64,000 nt of DNA from the NCBI RefSeq assembly GCF_036370855.1, contig NC_088117.1, positions 9,052,001 through 9,116,000 of the forward strand, in the 5' to 3' direction. The first letter of the stretch is position 1, and every line of letters begins with the position of its first letter. The notes beneath the pieces are model-generated. The model saw only the letters and a program-made list of their open reading frames with translations. It ran no database searches and was not told where the DNA came from. Below, piece by piece: positions 55,567-64,000 of this stretch. This stretch comes from Dromaius novaehollandiae. Its lineage: Eukaryota; Chordata; Aves; Casuariiformes; Dromaiidae. The translations under genes were made by a program, and so were the position numbers.

Positions 55567-58500
55567 TTTTTTCCCCTTGGAAAAATACAAGTACACAGCA
55601 GCTTAAAAACCTAAACTGAGAACTCCCTCGGGCAAAAAAGCTTTTCCACTCCAAGCTGGAAAGGAAACATAAAGGTCAATGGCTGGACTTTACCTTCCAC
55701 CACCTTAATCCTCGAGCGGCTCCCCTCCGCTGTGCGTGGAGCCCGGCAGCGCTCTATGTGTATTCCTGGGCCCAAAACGAATTGTAGGCCATAATACAGA
55801 AAGGCAGAGGGAGGTGCTTTGGGAAGAGAGCTTAAAAGACTACTGAAGAATAATTAGGATGCAAATCCCTGCCACATGCCTGTGGCAAAGAGAAGCCTGG
55901 CTCCAGGACAGGCTCCTCTCCCTTCCTGCCCATTTCTTTACAGATGAGCAGCCCCGGCTCTGGGGATGCTGTCAGCTTTCGGTGCTGCCTCCGTAACAAT
56001 GCCGGGTCTAATCTCCGCATTTACTTTCTGCCTGGATAAATGCTCTACATTTATTCATTTTCACTTGCATGGCACAAAACACTAAATCTCTCATAAGGCT
56101 CCGGGCTCATGACATCATCTTGGCTCAGCACATTCATTATGCCTGCCTGTCTCCCTGGTATTTCATGATCTCACTGGCGCTAACATGCCACCCAATGCCC
56201 CAAGTTGCAGGCTAGTCCCCAGACAGGGACGGGAGCAAAGCAGATGGAGAACGTGTGCCCCTAACAAACACTCCTCAAGGGCTCTCGAGAAGGCACTTGA
56301 CACACTGCTGTCCCAACTAGGAGCTCTGCTGCTCCAGGAAAGGGAATCATTTTCTCAAATATGACCTAGGTCCCAGCTTCCATAGAGCTGGGCTTCCTGC
56401 CCCCGTATGAGACAGAAGGCATGTGCTGCCCTTCGCTTTGTAGTTGCTGAGCATCTTCCATCGAGGAGTCCCAAGGGTTTGTCTTTTGACTTGCCAAATC
56501 CAGAGAAAAAGCCAGGATTTTACAGAAAAAGCTCATTTTGGGCACGAGTGAAAGCAAATCAGTGGCCTCAATCAAGTCGCTTTTGGACAGCCAGCCACAC
56601 GGCAAAGCTTTCACGCTGCTTAACAGCACTGGCGAGGTTAGCTCAGGCCAAACCGAGGCCCCGAGGCTCGGCAGCTGACACGCTGCACAGCACAGAGCCT
56701 GCTGGCTGAGCTCACAGCTCCGGGAGATGAATTACTGGTTATGGGGAAGGAAAATCTGCACAGCTTCTGCCTTGGATGGTTTAAGAGACATTAATCCCAA
56801 TTCAAAGGCAATTTAGACCTAAATATACCTCAGCATTGCATCAATTTGGAAAGGCTGAACATGGATGCATTGCTACCAGCAATCTCTACCTACCCCTATC
56901 TCCTTGGTCTCATCAACACGCCTTTCAAAATGACACTTTGGGGTGAGATGTGCAGAAAACGACAGTTTAAGGGCCAAAGACCTAAGAAAATGCATCAGTT
57001 TTCATTATGTGAACCACAAACAGCCATTTAATGATGCAAACATGCTCTCAGCATGCTGTTAACAAAGGGAAGCAGTGCAGAGCAGCCTTTGGTGCGCTGG
57101 CATTAATTAGCCAGGCTGCTCTCCACTTCCAATTTTTTGTGATGTAGCATCTTGTAGAAAGCGAGCCAGGAAGACCCCTCCTTCCCCCAGCAGCTCGGCA
57201 GGCCTGCAAGCAGCTCTGGAATTCCAGCTATGCAGTCACGCCGGGACAAGAGCCAAGAATGAAGCATACTTTTAAAGGGGAAAAACACCCTGCGGTTGAG
57301 ATGATGTCCATATGGCACCCGTTCCTCTTGCTCCCAGTCCAAACTGGCCCAGCCCAGCCAGCAGCTGCAGCAGGAATTGCTGCAGTGGCTTCCACAGGGC
57401 TGGGGTGTTGCAGATCTTTTAGAAGTCCTCTTGTCCTTTAAAAGCCACATTTATTTTGGGAGGGGAGAGTCCATTCAACAGAATTGTCACAAGCAACCTA
57501 CTCTTCCCCTTCCCCCTCACACAAAAATCACCATTTATCTTGGAAACTAATCAGAGCTTGTTTTTCTCTGCTGCTTAGAAGTTTCTTGCAGGGTCAGTAA
57601 GGCTTTGCTTATGGTTGCACTGACACAGCCTCTGACTCCATGGCTTTGCTTATTTCTAAGTGAAGTACTTCAAAATAACCTTTGGGAAAACTAGAAAGCA
57701 GGGTGCAATGGGATCCAGAACTACTTCCACAAAACGTGTTCAGAACTAGGAGCAATCTCCTCTCCTAGGAGCAGCAGGAAGCTAGCTTGTCCAGACCTGA
57801 ATGTCTACCAGACAACGAAACCACGGTGACAGAGAGGTCTTCTGGGGATGGTATCCTCTAACATTTTCAATTTGTTGCCTTTGATTTTTTTTTGCTATGG
57901 TCAATGTTTTAGGACAGCCTTCCATCATTAACAGTGGTGCTACAGGAAGTCCCAAAGGTCAATGACATTATGAACGCTAATTTGGATTAGATGGCAGGAG
58001 ATAAGGACTCTAATAGAAAACTTATTTCAAGAGTGACTTTCTCTACATTCACTAGGCATGGCTGATCACAAGTAACAGGGAGGCAGGGAGTTCATACGCA
58101 CATAGCTGCTGACTGTGAGCAACAGTAGTCTCCATCCTAAATTCAACCTTTGAATTCAATTAAATGGCTGTCAGAGCATTTGCAGCATCAGCAGACATAG
58201 ACGGTCTTCACCTTTTAAGCACAGCCTTCTCAGTTACCCTACTGACTCCTTTTGCCAAATTTATCTGCAATTTCACCAGACACTCCCAGATCAGATAGAG
58301 CGTCAGACTTCCAAAACATGAAGCTATCAGCGAAAAGGATCAATCTTTTAGATCTCCTGGTAATGCTATTAAGAGAGCGACGTGGGCCATGTGCCAGAAC
58401 TGGATGCCCAAATTCAAACAGTAGAGAACTATGTTCACAAAATACTGGGCGTTGTACAAAGCTGCTCTACTCCACGAATATAATTACTTAGACAACTTTT

Positions 58501-61500
58501 GGAAAACACTTCCTATCTCATGACACAATGCTGGGCTTCCAGGTACTTTTGCTAATGAGGAAGGAAGTGTTCCTGCAATGAATGGCTGGAAACACAAGCT
58601 GCCAACAGAATGGCTTCAAGTGCTGCCACAGGAAAGGCAGTAACTCCTCATGCTTCAATGTTTCTCAGCAAAGCCTCTGACCTGGCTGCACAGCTGACCT
58701 CACTATTTTTAAATGCTGGTTAGCATAGCAGATGGATAGACGGGGCTTTCTGTTCCCTTGGGCAAGGGTCTCCTGGCTTAACTGCAAGAGAAAACACAAA
58801 ATCCAAACTTCTTAACTGGGAAGGTTTCTGGTACATCTTTGCAAAGCAAAGGGGTGAGGAAGGCATTTGTAAGACCCATTAGGCATGCTATCATGCATTT
58901 CTCTCTTTGAAACTACCAGGAGAATTCAATCGCCTCACAAGTACAGCATTAACTCCTGTTTATCTTCTGAATAATACCACCACACGTAGCAAACTGATCT
59001 TTAAAAAGCAGAGCTTGGAGGCAAGGCAAGACTCCTAAGAAGTCAGTCACATGAAAAAAAACAGGAGTGTGGCCTACGACGTAAGCAGGAGAACTGTTTA
59101 GAGAGATCTACACGGAGACTGACAGTGCTCCAAATGCAGGAAAAATTCAAGCTACTGGAGGAAGTGGTTTTCAGAAGCAGGATTCAGTGATGCCAGCATC
59201 AAGAGCACTATTAATACCACCATCCAGGCCTGCTGCGGGTCCTGGAAATAAACATAAAAGTAGGAGGAACACCAAACAGGAAAGGCAAACAATACTTACA
59301 ACTCAACAGCTGATTAAATGGATGCAAACCTCCCCCTTTCCCCCTGCTCCAAGTTAATGAGCCGAATCCTGTTTAGGACAGAAATGAACTAACACACCAT
59401 GATCTCTGTTTGATAGCAGCTCCCGTTATCGGGCCACCATATGATTCAAAATAACTCCCCGTCTCTGCTGAGGGCTAGTGCTGCAGAGCGTCTCGCGGAC
59501 TCGAGCTGAGCTCCATGAACAGAAGCGAGGTGGGAAAATATGCAAAGCACATGTCTCAGTTGTGTGTGCCTTAAACACTTCGCTGACCCTCCTTTTCCTG
59601 AACATACGTTAACGCACACACAAGAAAGAAAACCAGTTGCTGTGAATTTCTGTGCACTCGCTCAGTTTGCTGAAGGCGGCTGCGAACAAGCGGCAGCAGA
59701 AGCCCTGAGCTCGCGTTTTCACAGGGAAATTGCTTGCATCTTCTGCTGGAGCGGGACAGCCAGTCTGGTTGCTGGAAAGTTACTGGAAATGTTTGTGAAT
59801 TAAAAAGAAAACACAAGACAAAACAACACAGAGAGGCAAGTGAAGGATACAGCCAAATTTCCACTAGCGGTACGTACAAGCCTTGGGGAAACAAGTGCGC
59901 TCCTTATTTCAGGGAGGAAAAGCTTCCGAGCTGCAACTGAAGGCAAGTCTTTCTGCACTCTTCAGTGGAAAACATGCCGGTAGCAATACACCTCGTCTCC
60001 CGACTGACTGCTACTATCAGCACGTAGCTCCCTGGGAGCTGCCTGGGAGCAAAAAGATTTGATGCCTGCCCTTTGGGTACCTGCCCACCCATTTCCAGTC
60101 AACTGCACAGGGAGTTAATAAAACAAAGGGCAACAGCTCCACCTTCATAGCAAGAAAGGAAGAAGGTGATCAGCTAGAGAAAAAACTACTGCAAACAATT
60201 GCCAAGGAGGATGTCTTCTTACTGTATACCTCCTTTCACCCCATTCGGCAACAGAAAGTAGTTTCAAAAGAGAAGGGAGTCCCTAAAATGACTCTTGACT
60301 ATACGATCCAGCTGAGACTGTCCCACCAATGTGAGATTTGATGACAATCCAGCTGAGACTGTCCCACTGATGTGAGATTTGATGATGTAGCTTTGCACGG
60401 GATGAGGAAGATGCTGCAGCAGGTCCCTAAAGCACCAGCCCATGCTGCAAACACGACCCGTGCTGGCACAGAGGCTAGACGCGAATCAGACTCGGTGAAA
60501 AACACACTCAACTTGCCAAACCTATGAGGTTTGATCCAGTTGCTCAAGATCTGCCTCTATCCAGTAAAAGCTATTACCTCTGACACAATTTCCTGCAAAG
60601 AGGGGGAAAAGCGTGATTAGTGGGTTGACAGAGCAGTGGCGGCTTCTGGGCTGCAGCAGAGTCTGCAGCTCTGAACAGAAAGACAGTCAGTCAGGGTTCT
60701 GGGGAAAAAAAAGATCATACATTGCAAATTAAAAGAGAAAAGAACAAAGATGCTCTGAACTCCACCTCATTTTTGCTTCAAAGCCCTGGCACTGAAACCA
60801 GTGTTTTAAAACCCCATAAATCAGTAGCGAGGAGCTATTCCTTCACGTGGAGTATGGACATAATGGACTAACAAGGCAGAGGATGGTATAGGCTCGGCTT
60901 TCTCGCTGCCTTCACATGACCAGATCGATAGGGGAATGGGTGCTCCCTCTGGGATTGACTCCTGCTGTCCCGTCCCCGCCTCCGGCCAGTCTCCAGGGAG
61001 GAAACCAGCACGAGGCACTTGCTGGAAGCAGGCCGTGCTCGGTGAATCCGCGGCGGGTTGCTCTCAGAGCTAATGGACAGCCATTTCATATCTTTATTAT
61101 CTTTGACTTCCTGGTATTGATTTAAGGAGGCTTTTGCTTCGCGCACAGAACAGATAGAGATTAATGTAGGAGATGTATCATTTTAAGAGATTTGATAATC
61201 ACCATTGATTATTTGGGAACCCAGGAGGCCCGCTCCTCAGCTGGCTGGTACGCAAAAGGTTTGCTGTCCCTAGCATTAACTCCCTTGCGGGGACCAGTAG
61301 AAAGCCAATGCTTATCTTTTAACAGGTTTATTGTTCATGACAGTGCTCATTTGAATGGACTTTCTGCGGTGAGAAAGGAAAAAATGAAGCCATGAGAGTG
61401 GCAGGAGAGCAGAATATAGCAACGCGCTCCAAGCGAAGACGCTCGCTGTCTAGCAAAGGCTCAGGAGCAGACTGCAAGAAAGGTCCTCGCCCTTCTTAGT

Positions 61501-63628
61501 GCTGAAACGTAGGGTGTCACCCTGGGAACGATCCAAACTTTGACAGCTGTTTCACATTGCTGTCTTATTAGCGACAGGGAAAACGGGATAAAGCACGGTT
61601 ATGATATTATGTGGGTCAGCTATGAAGCATGTAAGGGCATTGGTATTTTGCAGCTCACAAAGGGACAGTGTCAAAGTGAAAATCTCATTTCTGTCTGTGA
61701 AAAATGGACCAGCTAAAGTCATGAGCAACTACAGAGATTACCATAATTTAAAGGCATTAATGGAAAAATTGCCACTTTTAATTCAGTTTATTTCCTTTGT
61801 GCACTTGACAGTACACTGCCTAGCTATTTTCATTGCTCCTCGTGCTCTAGTCTAGTCATTTATTTCCCCTCACCAAACCCTTGCAAAAATGAATAAGGAT
61901 TTTATAATGAAGTTTTAACATTTCATAAAATAATATATTAAAAATAATGTAGCTCAAAGCAAGATGAGAACGTGTCAGAACAGTTAAGCATGCAGTAACC
62001 ATTTAAATCCAACCAAGACACTTTTTAAAGTAAAAGTGCCCATGTATTTTTAGATCATTATAACATCATATTTATAGCCTTTTGTTTAACACAAAAACAG
62101 TGAAGTGCTTTTTACCTGCTATGATCTGGTCTTACAGTTCTGTGCCTTGCTTGTAAGGATCACTATCAGAGAGCTGCGTAATTCAGAACTTTTGCATTGT
62201 TTCATTTTTTTTTGCAACTTGTTTACCACAAATTTAGGCAAGTCCACTAACATTTTCACATCTCAGCCTTTCTGTCTGTGCAACAAAATTATGATACTGC
62301 TCTTTGTCATTCAAGTGGAAGCCAAAAGCTTTAATTCACTGCTTGTGAAGTAATGCTGCTTAGAAAGTACTTGAACGCTTTCTCCTTCAGACCCAGGGCA
62401 TAACATCGTTGTCACTAATTTTTAGAGAATTAAGTGCTGAAATGGGAAGATAGCAGTGACACAGCGGGAGAAAACAGTTTTCAAATATTCAATATTAAAC
62501 TAATTTAACACCTCTGAATTTGCCCAAGTCTTGTCTGATAATTTCTCCTCCAGAAGTGGTCTAATTTACTAAACATCCAGGTCACTGTTAAAAAATAGCC
62601 TGTTCTCAGTTGTCAGCATGCAGGCTATAAGAGCATAACCATATAGTTTTACATGCAAACAAGCCCCATATTGACGAGCTGCTGGAATCCCATGGTTAGA
62701 CTTGATTTCATTACATTAGCACTTTATCATTACTACCACTTAATTTAAACTGCTGATGACCAATTTCAGCAGTGCTCTAAGATTATTCTTATTTTGATTT
62801 AAATCATTCTCAGCTTCTCCTGTGGCTCCCTGTGCTGTATTAGAGAGAAACCCCTGCTCGTTCATCAGGGAACCACGCAAGCTTATTGAGCTTGTTTGGG
62901 ACCACAGAGACGTGAAGGGAAGCAGACAAGCACATATGAGATGGAAGAGCTGGTAGAGGCCACTTTCTAGGAGAAAATCGAGGAGCCACATGCTGCAGCT
63001 CCTGTTCCACGCATTTGCCTAAATCCGTGTGTTGCAGAGATAGCATCTCATCATTGCTCCAAAGGCCAGATCCACACAGCAGCATTTAATTGACTCGTCC
63101 ACATCACTGACATTATGCGATTGAAGAAGACGACGCTGCAGTTCCAGTGTGCAGTTTTGGGAATATGCCGGTCAAAGGAGTGTGTCTTAATACACAGGCC
63201 AGAGGCCCTTTGCCGGTCCCTCACCACAAATGTCAATACACACGTGTATATAAAGCAGCGAAAGCTACACCTTCCCTGTATCCCGGGCCATTTAGTAAGA
63301 TTTGCACACACTTTTTCTCACCTGGCTTATTGCTGCAACATGAGCTCAAAAGCCCATGAGAAAACTTTCCCGTTTACCTGGACGTGCGAGAACAAGCACA
63401 GCATTTGCGCACAGGCGTTTCGCTAGGACAAACACACGCACGGTTACAGAAGCGCGGAGAGCAACTCACCGAATGCACAGGAAAGGAGCTGTGCCGGTTG
63501 AGAAAGGAGTTAGAGACTGACATAGTGAGGCCCTGAGCGGCACCGCTGTCCTCGGGGGTGAAGGGCACTTTAGTTTGCTGGACACAGTAGGAGACAGAAG
63601 GGAAAGAGGAGGCAGCATAGGAGGCCTG
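38961..63628 (-). CDS. RAPGEF1: RAPGEF1 (C3G), 3' sixteen coding exons; 5' part outside window
   Basis: C3G is a guanine-nucleotide exchange factor that activates Rap1, Rap2 and R-Ras downstream of CRK adaptors at adhesion and growth-factor receptors (established knowledge). The exons here encode about 627 C-terminal residues. First comes Ser/Pro-rich linker with an EYVNLYSSG tyrosine motif and an acidic stretch (LEEEVDELSLIDHNEIMARL). Next is the Ras-exchanger N-terminal (REM) domain, from DILLVHATETDRK through LYCEAFLTTYRTFITPEELI and FFVLVRVVDELCLVEL to RVLRKNILDKVDQ. The CDC25 catalytic domain follows, with DFHSHEIAEQLTLLDAELFY, FNNMSYWVRSIIM, KIMKHLRKLNNFNSYLAI, PPCIPYLGLILQDLTFVHLG and FNDFSDHLAEEALWELS. 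The stop is TAG at 38963-38961 after RKTDREEKT. The CRK-binding proline motifs are upstream, outside the window. Confidence 0.96.
39935..39982. repeat. 24-bp tandem duplication carrying ATGCAAAG
   Basis: Copy 1 at 39935-39958 and copy 2 at 39959-39982 differ only in the last base. Each contains TTGCATGCAAAG, close to the POU octamer ATGCAAAT. It lies in the last RAPGEF1 intron. Confidence 0.9.
43606..44616 (-). other. RAPGEF1: AT-AC, U12-type intron in RAPGEF1
   Basis: The upstream exon ends ...AAGCTGCAGTACAG and the intron begins ATATCCTTTT, the exact U12 AT-AC donor consensus. It ends ...GACCAAC, with AC as the last two bases. TTCTTTAAT (43617-43625 on the - strand) matches the U12 branch consensus TTCCTTRAY at 8 of 9 positions and places the branch adenosine 12 nt from the splice site. 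Joining gives LQYRYEKFCHFADTFKKRV with the reading frame kept. The intron is 1011 bp and interrupts the REM domain. Confidence 0.93.
46962..47035 (+). mobile_element. Possible tRNA-derived SINE relic
   Basis: TAGCTGAGTGGTTCAGCAGG resembles a tRNA A box (TRGCNNAGTNGG). About 40 bp later GATCAATTCTGG resembles a B box (GGTTCRANTCC), with 8 of 11 positions agreeing. The spacing fits a tRNA-like SINE head such as MIR/CORE-SINE. It does not fold as an intact tRNA and lies in a RAPGEF1 intron. Confidence 0.35.
50067..50129 (-). CDS. RAPGEF1: Candidate 63-nt cassette exon of RAPGEF1
   Basis: Between the exons ending at 50756 and starting at 49409 there is a good acceptor (CCCCCATTTTCCTACAG) at 50130, followed by an open stretch coding WFEGFNPCSEEDNAAGLYKA. 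A donor CTCG|GTATCT at 50067 makes the exon 63 nt, with both junction phases matching the flanks, so it would add 21 residues in frame. The next donor (CTG|GTAAAA) would frameshift and stop in the following exon. I do not recognise this peptide from known C3G, so it is a prediction from splice signals and frame. Confidence 0.4.
52469..52561 (-). CDS. RAPGEF1: RAPGEF1 exon with EYVNLY tyrosine motif
   Basis: A 93-nt, phase-0 exon coding 31 residues that start SENASEEAGEGEYVNLYSSG. Y-V-N fits the pYxN motif bound by GRB2-type SH2 domains. The acidic residues before it resemble a tyrosine-kinase substrate context. I recall an EYVNLYSSG segment in mammalian C3G, so this is part of the regular protein. 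Donor GTAAGT, acceptor CCCCTAG. Confidence 0.85.
53853..54104 (-). CDS. RAPGEF1: RAPGEF1 Ser/Thr/Pro-rich exon, 84 residues
   Basis: A 252-nt phase-0 exon bounded by CTACTCCCAG and TCG|GTGAGA. It codes a Ser/Thr/Pro-rich segment beginning DFVPHNQVSIPPFLSSTSSS and containing STPPFPPVHP. It has no known domain. The size and symmetric phase fit a cassette exon in the linker before the REM domain. C3G isoforms with extra linker exons are reported in brain, but I cannot confirm that this is one of them. Confidence 0.7.
55504..55560. repeat. (TA)n microsatellite
   Basis: Nearly pure TA dinucleotides interrupted by a few TG steps, in the large RAPGEF1 intron. Confidence 0.92.
60306..60387. repeat. 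41-bp tandem duplication
   Basis: Two head-to-tail copies (60306-60346 and 60347-60387) beginning ATCCAGCTGAGACTGTCCCA and differing at a few positions. It is intronic and has no known family. Confidence 0.88.
63470..63628 (-). CDS. RAPGEF1: RAPGEF1 Ser-rich exon, 53 residues (most 5' exon in window)
   Basis: A 159-nt phase-0 exon with acceptor CCCCTGTTCAG and donor TCG|GTGAGT. It codes QASYAASSFPSVSYCVQQTK followed by VPFTPEDSGAAQG. Its frame joins the next exon, and no stop occurs. It lies 9.4 kb from the following exon. The acceptor reads CAGCAG, so a one-codon (Gln) alternative is possible. Like the 252-nt exon it could be included or skipped without a frameshift. Confidence 0.7.
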
Positions 63629-64000
63629 CTGAACAGGGGAAAGAAAGCAAGAGACAGAAGAAACAAAGAAAGAGAGCACAGAAAAGACTATGAATAAAGG
63701 GTAAGAAACGCTAACTAAAACAATGCATATAATGGCTCGCTAAACAAACAGCTATTCACACATTTCCTCAGAGCCAGACACACCAATATGCCCTTCTGGA
63801 GCTCAGGAGGCATGACAAAAATCACAGCTCAAGTCGTCTTTGTTTCACAAATCCCTTAAAAATAACTCCCACCTCCCCCCTTGCAGTCCACCCTGGACAG
63901 CTGCTGCGGGAGAGGCAAGCTGTTCCTCCCGGCCCTTCTCCCCGTGGCACGGAGGAGATGCCCAACGCAGTGGGTACCGCAGCAGGAGCTGCTGCCCAGC
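63629..64000 (-). other. RAPGEF1: RAPGEF1 intron at the window edge
   Basis: Sequence upstream, on the - strand, of the 159-nt exon. It has purine-rich (GAAA) patches on the + strand that form the acceptor pyrimidine tract. Nothing else was seen before the window ends. Confidence 0.6.

Larger units (their letters stand above)
54105..63469 (-). other. RAPGEF1: 9.4-kb RAPGEF1 intron
   Basis: No exon with good splice sites and coding character was seen. It holds a (TA)n microsatellite at 55504-55560 and a 41-bp tandem duplication at 60306-60387. From about 61060 to 62600 there is unique AT-rich DNA dense in homeodomain-like ATTA/TGATTA words that could be regulatory. Confidence 0.6.
38961..63628 (-). 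other. RAPGEF1: RAPGEF1 coding-exon map
   Basis: Exons in transcript order (high to low coordinate): 63628-63470, 54104-53853, 52561-52469, 50844-50756, 49409-49298, 47634-47559, 44701-44617, 43605-43513, 43125-42940, 42783-42699, 42470-42376, 41859-41781, 41629-41528, 41097-41000, 39728-39600 and 39111-38961. Coding bases total 1884 (628 codons with the stop) and all phases join. The intron between 44617 and 43605 is AT-AC; all others are GT-AG. An additional in-frame 63-nt exon is possible at 50129-50067. The exons at 63628-63470 and 54104-53853 are phase 0 at both ends and could be skipped without a frameshift. Confidence 0.9.

Overview
The window is vertebrate nuclear DNA, most probably from a bird. 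It carries four intron-rich protein genes plus the 3' part of a fifth. All introns are GT-AG except one GC-AG and one AT-AC. GC-rich promoter islands are embedded in AT-richer introns, mammalian Alu/L1 elements are absent, and intergenic space is short. The order PRRC2B > POMT1 > < UCK1 PRRT1B > < RAPGEF1 matches the gene order I know from human 9q34 (established knowledge). The compact size of about 64 kb suggests an avian microchromosome (inference; the species cannot be told from this sequence).

Layout: 123-5437 holds the last six coding exons of PRRC2B (+), followed by a roughly 4.7 kb 3'UTR ending near 10.13 kb. A CpG-rich promoter at about 10.24-10.65 kb with an RFX X-box leads into a diverged ~60-bp minisatellite and then complete POMT1 (+, coding 12183-25163, 19 coding exons, 725 aa). 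UCK1 (-, coding 33172 down to 28052, 7 exons, 276 aa) converges on POMT1; their opposing poly(A) signals lie 59 bp apart near 26.6 kb. UCK1 and PRRT1B (+, coding 34053-35001, 4 exons, 179 aa) are head to head across about 0.9 kb that has GC-rich ends and an AT/CA-repeat middle. PRRT1B converges on RAPGEF1 (-), whose 3'UTR (~36.5-38.96 kb) and last 16 recognised coding exons (38961-63628) fill the rest. The RAPGEF1 5' half lies beyond 64 kb.

The genes do not form one pathway. POMT1 is an ER protein O-mannosyltransferase. UCK1 is a cytosolic uridine-cytidine kinase. PRRT1B is a small two-segment membrane protein of the CD225/dispanin family. RAPGEF1 (C3G) is a Rap/R-Ras exchange factor. PRRC2B is a large proline-rich protein linked to translation and RNA granules. 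Their adjacency looks like conserved synteny.

I found no new multi-gene system. The most useful observations are: an AT-AC (U12-type) intron in RAPGEF1 with a textbook donor and branch site; a candidate 63-nt in-frame cassette exon and two Ser/Pro-rich exons in RAPGEF1; a GC-AG intron in POMT1; a ZNF143-type site at the UCK1 promoter, an RFX X-box at the POMT1 promoter, and paired forkhead/HNF1-like sites at PRRT1B; and the nearly abutting POMT1/UCK1 3' ends. Exon borders were placed by hand from splice signals, reading frame and recalled family similarity. No alignment or database search was run.
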